Virus record (IMG/VR): IMGVR_UViG_3300027708_000033
Location: 1-64,000 of that record
Source of the DNA: a virus
Direction: 5' to 3' (one strand)
Length of the DNA stretch: 64,000 nt
Both the position numbers and the translations under genes were made by a program. Below are positions 1-5,116 of this stretch, one piece after another. The number at the start of each line of letters is the position of its first letter. The first letter of the stretch is position 1. Below the pieces are notes generated by a model. That model did no database searches. It was not told the DNA's origin and saw nothing but the letters and a program-made list of their open reading frames with translations.

Positions 1-2
1 TT

Positions 3-119
3 CTAGTAGAGTTTCACGCTCTTTAGTAGCATCTTTAGGATTTGTTCCTGACGCTTTTTCTCGCCACTCTCTTGTATTTCAAAGACACGTCTTTGGAAGT
101 CGTCTAGTCCTGTGGTCAT
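3..119 (-). CDS. Hypothetical 38-residue protein
   Basis: Function not recognised. The ATG overlaps the stop of the upstream gene (ATGA), so it looks translationally coupled as the last member of a minus-strand row of tiny genes. The protein is short, mostly helical in character and basic toward its C terminus, with a run rich in Lys, Arg, Gln and Glu. It ends in a TAG two bases from the window edge. The main support is the overlap pattern, not similarity. Confidence 0.45.
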   Translation of the reverse strand: MTTGLDDFQRRVFEIQESGEKKRQEQILKMLLKSVKLY

Positions 120-259
120 TTGTTTTCTTCCTGCAATTCGTCCAGTCTAGCTGCTATTGAGTCAATGCGCTCACGAAGTACGTCTAGGGTGATACCCAAG
201 ATGTCTAGCCTCTCACCTATTCTGTCAAGCGCTATGTCAATGCTCTCAGGTTCATTCAT
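116..259 (-). CDS. Small coiled-coil protein, 47 residues
   Basis: Function not recognised. The start chosen is the ATG at 259, which overlaps the stop of the gene upstream by four bases (ATGA). A longer reading from 352 would run through that gene and is rejected. Nearly the whole protein is a heptad-like helix with regularly spaced Ile, Leu and Val between Arg, Asp and Glu (residues ~5-45), which predicts a coiled coil. A role as a small oligomeric accessory factor is possible but is inference. Confidence 0.55.
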   Translation of the reverse strand: MNEPESIDIALDRIGERLDILGITLDVLRERIDSIAARLDELQEENK

Positions 260-435
260 TTTTTGTATAGTTCCTTCCATGCCTTTACGGTAAAGCGTTC
301 TCCGTTTTCCATAACAACAGGACGCCAACGTCCCTCCCAGAAAAGATACCAAGTACCTTTTTGTGTCTCATGCCACTTACCTTGATTGAACCTACGGCGA
401 CTAGTTCGCCGTTCATTTAGATTCCATCTAGCCAT
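256..435 (-). CDS. Hypothetical 59-residue basic, Trp-rich protein
   Basis: Function not recognised. It starts with ATG at 435, about 13 bases after an AAGGAG Shine-Dalgarno sequence. It contains five Trp and many Arg and Lys, with an N-terminal Arg cluster and a strand-rich middle (WYLFWEGRWRPVV). Small basic aromatic proteins of this kind often bind nucleic acid, but nothing here proves it. It is coupled by a four-base overlap to the next gene. Confidence 0.5.
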   Translation of the reverse strand: MARWNLNERRTSRRRFNQGKWHETQKGTWYLFWEGRWRPVVMENGERFTVKAWKELYKK

Positions 436-569
436 CTAAGTAAGCCTCTCCTTGCCACACTGGTGCGCGTGTTAGTGGCTATTTTAGCAAACAAGCTCAG
501 CGCATGCGCCATTGTAGCAGGATTTTTTGATGCAGAGCGCAAATCCCAAACCCTTGATTTTCTAACCAT
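417..569 (-). CDS. Possible 50-residue basic protein
   Basis: Open frame from ATG 569 to TAA 417. The product is basic and rich in Ala, Ser and Arg, with an amphipathic C-terminal helix. There is no clear Shine-Dalgarno sequence: the bases just before the ATG form one arm of the inverted repeat at 570-614. Its 3' end overlaps the next gene by 19 bases. It fills an otherwise empty stretch, but the evidence is weak. Confidence 0.35.
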   Translation of the reverse strand: MVRKSRVWDLRSASKNPATMAHALSLFAKIATNTRTSVARRGLLRWLDGI

Positions 570-619
570 CTGAGGCTACTTTGTACAATAATTTATAATA
601 ATTAGACGCCTCAGTTTTT
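570..619. repeat. Perfect 7-bp inverted repeat around an AT-rich core
   Basis: CTGAGGC at 570-576 and GCCTCAG at 608-614 are perfect inverted copies enclosing 31 very AT-rich bases, followed on the plus strand by five T residues. As RNA this would be a stem with a large loop and a U tract. No plus-strand gene leads into it, so a terminator is unlikely; an operator or protein-binding site is equally possible. Confidence 0.35.
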
Positions 620-665
620 GCTTATAGAGCTAACTATAAACTTATACGATTTTTGCTGCCGGCGG

Positions 666-938
666 CTATTTTTGGTAGTTTACTAGCGTCTCGGCTATTG
701 CTAGTGCGTCTAGCTTCCATCTGTCTCTAGTGCTCCAGCTATCGTCACCTGTCATCTTGAACCAGTGAGCTTGCTCAGCACTTTTCATCATTCCAATTAG
801 ACCGTCAATTATAGAGATGTACTGATGTTCGTACCCTATTAGCTCGTCGCTTCGTGCAAGTAAATCGGCCTTAGATTTTTCAAGAATCTCTTTAGCGTGT
901 ACTATCTTTGCAAGTGGATGCTGTGGGTCCTTAGACAC
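666..938 (-). CDS. Hypothetical 90-residue helical protein
   Basis: Function not recognised. It starts at GTG 938 with an AGAGG element upstream and overlaps the end of the preceding gene by eight bases. The sequence is soluble and predicted mainly helical, with a central segment (residues ~35-60) rich in Ile, Met and Gln and a Trp-containing C-terminal half. No cysteines, signal or membrane segment are seen. Confidence 0.6.
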   Translation of the reverse strand: MSKDPQHPLAKIVHAKEILEKSKADLLARSDELIGYEHQYISIIDGLIGMMKSAEQAHWFKMTGDDSWSTRDRWKLDALAIAETLVNYQK

Positions 939-1095
939 GGAAGCCTCTATACTCTTCTACTTTGTACTCGTCAGTCTGGTACTGCTTATTTAGTTCACGA
1001 GCTCGCTCCTTGGCTTGCTCAAAGGTCCCAGTAAATAGAACAGTCTTCCACTCACCACGGGCAAGTACCACACAGTACTCTCTGGTGTTTAGCAT
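931..1095 (-). CDS. Hypothetical 54-residue protein
   Basis: Starts at ATG 1095, preceded on the minus strand by an AGGAG-type element (ACGAAAGGAGTC). The protein begins with a short strand-rich part that handles a Trp and Thr-Val-Leu-Phe, then a charged helix with repeated Glu, Arg and Lys, then a Tyr-rich tail. This beta-alpha layout resembles small phage accessory proteins, but no family was recognised. Its end overlaps the GTG of the next gene, which suggests coupling. Confidence 0.6.
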   Translation of the reverse strand: MLNTREYCVVLARGEWKTVLFTGTFEQAKERARELNKQYQTDEYKVEEYRGFRV

Positions 1096-1140
1096 GAAAG
1101 ACTCCTTTCGTCTTAGGTCTATTGTAATGTCAAACTCCGG

Positions 1141-1378
1141 TTAAGGTAAAACACCCCGTATTTCTACGAGGTGTTTAATGTGAGTAGATGGGTTGCGTTT
1201 TACCACCAATGCGTCTCCACCAGATTCTCTAGCGCTTACTCGCATACCTGCCGTTAGGTTTTCCACCCAGTTGATTAGACCCGACAGTGCTTTCTCCCTG
1301 TTGGAACAGAAATTCAGCCATACTCCGCTTCAGCCGTCGCTTTTGCGTTATGTCTAATGTAACACGAGCCAGTGACAT
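1141..1378 (-). pseudogene. Small gene split between two frames
   Basis: From ATG 1378 one frame encodes 49 residues and stops at 1229. The +1 frame has no start at its upstream end but reads on as a convincing beta-rich protein sequence to TAA at 1141. Joining them near the string GGGAGAAA gives a single ~79-residue protein. It could be a decayed gene, a programmed frameshift, a sequencing error or two small genes; the first product alone (1229..1378) is the simplest annotation. No function recognised and no strong ribosome-binding site before 1378. Confidence 0.3.
1149..1176 (-). terminator. Hairpin with GAAA tetraloop
   Basis: On the minus strand AAACACCTCGTA, GAAA, TACGGGGTGTTT form a 12-bp stem (one G-U pair) closed by a GAAA tetraloop and ending in four U residues. 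It lies between two small genes and probably ends or attenuates transcription. It overlaps the 3' end of one reading of the region 1141-1378. Confidence 0.5.
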
Positions 1379-1411
1379 TTTATGCCAAGTTGTATAACTA
1401 AACCGAAGCGT

Positions 1412-1552
1412 TTAGTCTTTCTTGGTTACAAGACGGCGTTTGATTGCGTCAAAAACTTTTGGACGCTTCTTAGTTGCTTTACCACTTGGTCGGCCGTCTC
1501 CAGTACGCTTTACTACGACTGGTGCTGGCTTTCCGCCTTTTCCTTTAGCCAT
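1412..1552 (-). CDS. Small basic protein, 46 residues
   Basis: The ATG at 1552 follows a strong AAGGAG Shine-Dalgarno sequence. The product is extremely basic (about a third Lys and Arg), with a Gly-rich N terminus, a Pro-Ala-Pro-Val-Val-Val strand and a Lys-Arg-rich C terminus. This composition fits a nucleic-acid-binding peptide, but no family is recognised. It is the first protein gene after tRNA-Trp on the minus strand. Confidence 0.6.
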   Translation of the reverse strand: MAKGKGGKPAPVVVKRTGDGRPSGKATKKRPKVFDAIKRRLVTKKD

Positions 1553-1576
1553 GTTTTCTCCTTAGCTGCTAAACTT

Positions 1577-1587
1577 ACTGAATCAGT
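1577..1587. promoter_or_regulatory. 11-bp palindrome before the small-gene row
   Basis: ACTGAATCAGT is a perfect palindrome around a central A, located between tRNA-Trp and the strong ribosome-binding site of the 46-residue basic protein. It is a candidate operator for the minus-strand row of small genes. No good -35/-10 pair was found beside it. Confidence 0.25.
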
Positions 1588-1624
1588 TTACACTACTTGG
1601 AGTGTGTCGTTACGACCTAATCTG

Positions 1625-1695
1625 CTGGTTCTGTAGGAGTCGAACCTACGCTAACGGTGTTGGAGACCGCTGTGCTACCGTAACACTTAGAACCA
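1625..1695 (-). tRNA. tRNA-Trp (CCA anticodon)
   Basis: The minus strand folds as a complete cloverleaf. The acceptor arms TGGTTCT and AGAACCA pair perfectly. The D stem is GTGT/GCAC. The anticodon stem closes a loop CTCCAAC, giving anticodon CCA for Trp. The T arm GTAGG/CCTAC carries TTCGACT. The discriminator is G, as usual for tRNA-Trp, and the 3' CCA is not encoded. It lies just downstream of the tmRNA on the same strand, so both may come from one precursor. Confidence 0.93.
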
Positions 1696-1721
1696 AAACA
1701 CCTAGCCTCGCGACTAGGGTG
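1695..1721 (-). terminator. Hairpin between tmRNA and tRNA-Trp
   Basis: On the minus strand CACCCTAG and CTAGGTG pair with one bulge around an eight-base loop, then four U residues follow at 1698-1695, running into the tRNA. A second hairpin, TGAGGT/ACCTCA at 1720-1736, lies just before it. These may terminate or help process the tmRNA transcript. The U run overlaps the tRNA 5' end, so partial read-through is likely. Confidence 0.45.
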
Positions 1722-1760
1722 AGGTACATGACCTCAATGCCGCTGGACATGCGTGCATCG

Positions 1761-2104
1761 TGGACCAGCCGGGAATCGAACCCGGGTCCTAACACCGTCT
1801 TTACACTCTTCTACATGCTTAGGCAGATTGTTTGCGACCAGACGTATGACCTGCCAGACCGTCGGACGTTACCACGATTTATAGACTCCGTGGAAAAAGT
1901 CTTGTTTTGTTCTATTTATTTAAAACCTGACTGCCCAGCTAGAACTACTGCTTTGTCAGGGGCCTTAGCGGTGTAGTTAGACTACGCTGCTAGTGCGAAT
2001 GCTGAACGTGAGTTTGCATTTATTGCTTTACCCGATTCAAGAGTACGGGCGTCTCTGCATGCTTCTTTGTAAAGTTAGACATCAGTCGAAAGCCTGTCTA
2101 GCCC
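1761..2104 (-). ncRNA. ssrA: Transfer-messenger RNA (tmRNA) with proteolysis tag
   Basis: tmRNA rescues stalled ribosomes by adding a degradation tag to the unfinished protein. The 3' end (minus strand) has the conserved string CTAAGCATGTAG, a T arm (CCGGG, TTCGATT, CCCGG) and the acceptor arm CTGGTCC, which pairs with the 5' end GGGCTAG at 2104-2098, followed by discriminator A. CCA is not encoded. The 5' domain has TTTCGAC and GCATGCAGAG, as in bacterial tmRNA. The tag reading frame is 2017..1982: ANSRSAFALAA then TAG, with the resume codon GCA preceded by ATAAAT. The ALAA end is the classic ClpXP signal. Length 344 nt is normal for a one-piece tmRNA. Confidence 0.93.
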
Positions 2105-2124
2105 TTGTACTTGCGTACATTATC

Positions 2125-2130
2125 ATTATA
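2125..2130 (-). promoter_or_regulatory. Likely tmRNA promoter -10 box
   Basis: A perfect TATAAT on the minus strand lies 20 bases upstream of the mature tmRNA 5' end, with TTTACT as a plausible -35 about 18 bases further up. The start site would be ~13 bases before the mature 5' end, so a short leader would be trimmed by RNase P. Confidence 0.55.
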
Positions 2131-2181
2131 CCCTGCTCCGGTTTAGTTAGTAAACTCGTAACAAAACAGTTATACTTGAAC

Positions 2182-2187
2182 TATAAT
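2182..2187 (+). promoter_or_regulatory. Likely -10 box of the HTH-like gene
   Basis: Perfect TATAAT on the plus strand 51 bases before the GTG at 2239. The -35 region is weak. It is divergent from the tmRNA promoter, so 2105-2238 is a shared promoter region. Confidence 0.45.
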
Positions 2188-2238
2188 GGTAAATGTCACT
2201 GGTTAGTGATAAGGACAAAATCAACGAAAGGAAAAACA

Positions 2239-2700
2239 GTGAGTGAGGCAATGCTTCAGGACTACGCGCCAAAACTAGAAAAGCTACTTCCGCTGGCGCA
2301 GAGGGCATACGGCCTGAGAACAACGGATTCGCCAGCACATGTGGCCAGCAGAGAGTACACAAATCTTCTAAAGGAGTACTATGACAACGGAGGAAGTCTC
2401 GTTGCCATGGCTAAAGAACTAGATGTAGCTTACGCAGGACTACGTCGTCGCGTCTTTATGATTGACGCGCCAATGCGTGATGTAAGAACACACAGCAGGA
2501 TAGAGCCAGCTGATTTTGACAAGGCCGTAGAGAGAGTCAAGCAGGCTAAAAAAGCTGGCGCTGAAAAGTACCACGAGCAACTGCTTACCGAGTACACTGC
2601 CGGAATATCTCTGGGTAAACTGGCTCAAGCTCTAGGACTAAGTAGTTCTAACCCTTTGTACTACGGTGTGCAGCGTGCGCGTCGTCGACTAACCGAGTAG
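2239..2700 (+). CDS. Putative HTH DNA-binding protein, 153 residues
   Basis: The start is GTG 2239, just after the ribosome-binding sequence GAAAGGAAAAACA. Earlier in-frame starts (from 1993) would run through the tmRNA and are rejected. The protein has two similar halves, each with a helix-turn-helix-like pattern. The first is near residues 55-75 (GGSLVAMAKELDVAYAGLRR). The second is near 125-150 (GISLGKLAQALGL, then Arg-rich QRARRR). A DNA-binding regulator is the best guess; the target is unknown. It stands alone on the plus strand and ends in a strong bidirectional terminator. Confidence 0.75.
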   Translation: MSEAMLQDYAPKLEKLLPLAQRAYGLRTTDSPAHVASREYTNLLKEYYDNGGSLVAMAKELDVAYAGLRRRVFMIDAPMRDVRTHSRIEPADFDKAVERVKQAKKAGAEKYHEQLLTEYTAGISLGKLAQALGLSSSNPLYYGVQRARRRLTE

Positions 2701-2723
2701 ACAAAGTCTATCCAGAGTAAAAC

Positions 2724-2757
2724 AAAACCCCTCGCCTAATCAGCGGGGGGTTTTATT
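2724..2757. terminator. Bidirectional Rho-independent terminator
   Basis: AAAACCCC-T-CGC pairs with GCG-GGGG-TTTT around a short loop. It is A-rich on one side and T-rich on the other, so it can act on both strands. It sits exactly between the convergent genes ending at 2700 (+) and 2769 (-). Confidence 0.85.
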
Positions 2758-2768
2758 TTCGCTAAACT

Positions 2769-3050
2769 TTATAGACCGGTGTCTTCGCTGCTGACAGACT
2801 TCTTGCCTTCAGCCACTTTGGCTTCAGCAGAAGATGCAAATGCAGTGTTGATTTCGTCCATGTCAAGGATGCCGTCTACGACGTATGCACGAGCAAGGGA
2901 CTCGGCAACTTCCATGATTCCAACGAATGCGGCGATTAGTGCTGACTGCCACAGTTCAACGCCACCGATTGAGCCAGCAGCAAGAACTGCGCTAACTTTA
3001 AGGATTACAAGCGCAATTGTGCGCTTGAAGATTGTTTTTACGATTTCCAA
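2769..3050 (-). CDS. Holin-like membrane protein, 93 residues
   Basis: The start is TTG 3050 behind GGGAG. Two hydrophobic segments are visible, roughly residues 12-30 (IALVILKVSAVLAAGSIGGV) and 33-55 (LWQSALIAAFVGIMEVAESL), followed by a charged soluble tail rich in Ser, Glu and Lys. The basic N terminus, two short membrane segments, small size and charged C terminus match phage holins, which permeabilise the membrane at lysis. No endolysin lies next to it in the window, so the call rests on topology alone. Confidence 0.45.
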   Translation of the reverse strand: MEIVKTIFKRTIALVILKVSAVLAAGSIGGVELWQSALIAAFVGIMEVAESLARAYVVDGILDMDEINTAFASSAEAKVAEGKKSVSSEDTGL

Positions 3051-3120
3051 TTTGGTCTCCCGGGAATGAGTAGGTGAGTGGTTATTTTGCCTCTCCCAGG
3101 CAATACAATTCTATAGCGCT

Positions 3121-3447
3121 CTACCGGTTACGACTTGGAGGAATCCCTAGGTTTACCGGTATGCCACGTCTGATTTTGCGTCTATCATTATCAGTGGTCC
3201 CTCCCCAGATTCCAATCAAATCAGGTCTGTCTATCGCGTAGAGCATACACTCTGGCTTAAACTCACAGCTAGCACAAATCTGCTTGGCTTCACGTTCGTA
3301 GGTGTAAGTGCCGCGATTTGGTTTTCGTGAGCCGTCTGGCGCTTCGTCTGGAAAGAATGCATCTGGAAAGGTCTCTGAACAAACTGGTGGATTTTCAGAA
3401 TCCAGGAACTTAGGGTAATCAAATCCATTTAGGTTGTCGTTTTCCAT
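3121..3447 (-). CDS. whiB: WhiB-family iron-sulfur transcription factor
   Basis: WhiB-like proteins bind a 4Fe-4S cluster and work with the main sigma factor in Actinobacteria; phage WhiBs can interfere with host regulation. The four cluster cysteines are C23, C58, C61 and C67 (C-x2-C-x5-C core), followed by the hallmark GIWGG turn at 79-83 and a basic tail (DRRKIRRG) for DNA contact. Length 108 residues is typical. It is preceded by an extended -10 promoter, so it probably has its own transcript. Confidence 0.93.
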   Translation of the reverse strand: MENDNLNGFDYPKFLDSENPPVCSETFPDAFFPDEAPDGSRKPNRGTYTYEREAKQICASCEFKPECMLYAIDRPDLIGIWGGTTDNDRRKIRRGIPVNLGIPPSRNR

Positions 3448-3475
3448 TGTCCCTACTTCATTGCTAGTTTAGTAC

Positions 3476-3484
3476 ACTATATCA
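3476..3484 (-). promoter_or_regulatory. Extended -10 promoter of whiB
   Basis: TGATATAGT fits the extended -10 form TGnTATAAT with one change. It lies ~30 bases before the whiB ATG, with the downstream sequence CAATGAAGTAGGGACA resembling the leaders of other genes in this phage (see 26562, 38590). Confidence 0.5.
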
Positions 3485-3488
3485 CGAA

Positions 3489-3677
3489 CTAGACATTGTT
3501 TTTACTAGCCGCAAATCCAGCGCCGTTTAAATTAATAGGCGGCGCGTTAAATATACGCACTAGAGGCGATCCGCAATCCGGCTCAGGGCACGTGTCAACA
3601 CGCTGGTCTTCAGTGATTCTTCTAACCTCTAAGTATTCGTGCTGGTTGTCTTTACACTTGTATTCGTATGTTGGCAT
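3489..3677 (-). CDS. FmdB-type zinc-ribbon protein
   Basis: Small FmdB-family (putative regulatory, zinc ribbon) proteins start MPTYEYxC and end with a Gly-Ala-Gly-Phe segment, both seen here. C8 with a following His, then C30-x4-C35, form the putative metal site. Length 62 residues fits the family. The biochemical role of these proteins is not well known. It sits between whiB and the redoxin gene in the deoxynucleotide cluster, which may hint at redox or metal regulation. Confidence 0.7.
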   Translation of the reverse strand: MPTYEYKCKDNQHEYLEVRRITEDQRVDTCPEPDCGSPLVRIFNAPPINLNGAGFAASKNNV

Positions 3678-3692
3678 AGTCTAATTTTAGTA

Positions 3693-3923
3693 CTAGTCCC
3701 GGTGAGCTAATGTGTTGAGCTTATCTAGACGGAAGCCAGACCAGCTGTCTTCACCAGCTACAACCACTGGAGCCGAGGTGTAGTTGTTAGTTTCAATGAT
3801 AACCATAACTTCAGGACTATCTTGAATCATCCTTGCCTCAAACTCAATACCTTTTACGGTAAGGAACCTTTTAGTTTGCTCACACGCTGTGCAGTTTGGG
3901 TTGCTGTAAACGATTACACTCAT
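3693..3923 (-). CDS. nrdH: NrdH-type glutaredoxin-like redoxin
   Basis: A 76-residue thioredoxin-fold redoxin with active site C11-T-A-C14 near the N terminus, a Thr-Ser-Ala-Pro-Val cis-proline segment at ~53-57, and a GFRLDKL-type end, as in NrdH proteins. NrdH passes electrons from thioredoxin reductase to ribonucleotide reductase. Its closeness to the class II reductase gene (5117..7159) suggests it recycles that enzyme's C-terminal cysteines. Confidence 0.85.
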   Translation of the reverse strand: MSVIVYSNPNCTACEQTKRFLTVKGIEFEARMIQDSPEVMVIIETNNYTSAPVVVAGEDSWSGFRLDKLNTLAHRD

Positions 3924-3938
3924 TTTATTTTCTCTTTC

Positions 3939-4094
3939 TTAACAAGAACAGGCAATTAGTTGCCATAGTTTTAGGCCGATAGGGGCAAACACATAGAACA
4001 GCAAGAGTTCTAGTGCTACAAGTCCGGCAACACTTAGTACAGTTTTTTGAGTCTTACTTATAGCAAACTCTTTAGTGCTAGTTATCGTTGTCAT
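3939..4094 (-). CDS. Small single-pass membrane protein, 51 residues
   Basis: The start chosen is ATG 4094, overlapping the end of the upstream gene by 17 bases; an upstream ATG at 4139 lies deep inside that gene. Residues ~15-45 form a long hydrophobic stretch (VLSVAGLVALELLLFYVFAPIG) and the C terminus ends Cys-Ser-Cys. It is probably a small inner-membrane peptide; the function is unknown. Confidence 0.55.
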   Translation of the reverse strand: MTTITSTKEFAISKTQKTVLSVAGLVALELLLFYVFAPIGLKLWQLIACSC

Positions 4095-4551
4095 CAGGAT
4101 TTTTTGCCTTTCCATCTTTATCTGCGTAAACCAAGCCAATAGAGTCTCCGACTTTTAACTCGATAAAAGAAACTCCAGTCTGAGACGGGTACCAGTGTGA
4201 TTTTACGTTTAGGTCGTTGCTTCCGTGTTTCTCAAACAAAGTCCATTTCCAGTCAATGTCTTTACAGGATTTTAGCTTAGGAAGTTTGTTTACTTGACAG
4301 ATTGCTTTACCTAGTTCTTTACCAAAATCAAGGTAGTCAATTTTTAGTGTCGTGTTACTGAGCAAGTCAATCGCTTTTACTTTTCCAGAAACAGCAAAAC
4401 ATCTTTCATCTGGAGTCTCGTTTGACAGAGTTCCAAAATCAACATAGACATTTACACAGTTTGCTTTAGGTGTAGTAGTCTCACCTTTAATCCATAGCAG
4501 GCCGAGCAACCCGCATGTGATTGCAGTAGCAACTAATAGTTTACTCTTCAC
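4078..4551 (-). CDS. Membrane-anchored or exported protein, 157 residues
   Basis: The start is GTG 4551 behind a strong GGAGG. A Lys-Ser-Lys start followed by a hydrophobic segment (residues ~5-21, LLVATAITCGLLGLLWI) makes a signal anchor. The remainder is a soluble beta-rich domain with several cysteines (for example CVNVYVDFG, CQVNKLPKLKSC) and an acidic tail, suggesting an extracytoplasmic fold with disulfides. No family recognised. It overlaps the adenosyltransferase gene by 11 bases and is likely co-translated. Superinfection exclusion or cell-surface binding are possible but unproved. Confidence 0.6.
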   Translation of the reverse strand: MKSKLLVATAITCGLLGLLWIKGETTTPKANCVNVYVDFGTLSNETPDERCFAVSGKVKAIDLLSNTTLKIDYLDFGKELGKAICQVNKLPKLKSCKDIDWKWTLFEKHGSNDLNVKSHWYPSQTGVSFIELKVGDSIGLVYADKDGKAKNPDDNDN

Positions 4552-5116
4552 GGCTACCTCCAGGCACCCATAAGACATCGCCAACCTCACGGTTAGCGTA
4601 CCTAGACAACACAAATAAAAGGTCAGACAGACGATTTAAATACTTTGCAGCCGTGATACTCACACCCTCACCAAAAGAATGGATAGCATTCCAAGTTTCA
4701 CGTTCTGCTCTTCTAGTGACCGTTCTTGCTGCATGCAACTGCGCTGCTAGCGGTGTCCCACTAGGTAGGACAAAACTTCTTAAAACTGGCAAATCTTTGT
4801 TGTAGTGGTCAATTAGTTTCTCTAAACGAGAGACCTGGTCCTCAGTGACTCTAAGTGGAGTAACTTTAGGCTCATCGATTACTGGTGTGCAAAGGTCTGC
4901 TCCAACATCAAACAAATCATTTTGAATTTGAAGCAAAACTTTTTTCACATCGGCGTCTATGCCCATAGACAAGGCAACTCCAATACTGGAGTTAGCCTCA
5001 TCTACGGTTGAGAATGCTTCAAGTCTGGCATCGTTTTTAGAAGTTCTGCTCCCGTCTCCGAGAGAAGTTGTTCCGTTATCGCCAGTCTTTGTATATACGC
5101 TACTGATTACTACCAA
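4541..5116 (-). CDS. PduO-type cob(I)alamin adenosyltransferase
   Basis: This enzyme transfers the adenosyl group from ATP to cob(I)alamin, making adenosylcobalamin. Family marks are clear. The N-terminal ATP site is YTKTGDNGTTSLGDG followed by R..KND.R.EA and TVDEANS. There is a middle segment LPSGTPLAAQLHAARTV with TRRAERE, and the C-terminal helix YLNRLSDLLFVLSRYAN. Length 191 fits. It starts at TTG 5116 immediately after the stop of the reductase gene, so the two are co-expressed. Its product is the cofactor of the class II reductase next door, a tight functional match. Confidence 0.92.
   Translation of the reverse strand: MVVISSVYTKTGDNGTTSLGDGSRTSKNDARLEAFSTVDEANSSIGVALSMGIDADVKKVLLQIQNDLFDVGADLCTPVIDEPKVTPLRVTEDQVSRLEKLIDHYNKDLPVLRSFVLPSGTPLAAQLHAARTVTRRAERETWNAIHSFGEGVSITAAKYLNRLSDLLFVLSRYANREVGDVLWVPGGSREE

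Noticed and set aside
1761-1800. T-arm and acceptor of a second tRNA
   Set aside because: No anticodon arm or matching 5' acceptor lies within tRNA distance. The matching 5' end is 344 bases away, with a tag frame between, so it is tmRNA.
1993-2238. Upstream extension of the HTH-like gene from ATG 1993
   Set aside because: It would cover the tmRNA 5' half and both promoters. GTG 2239 has a good ribosome site.
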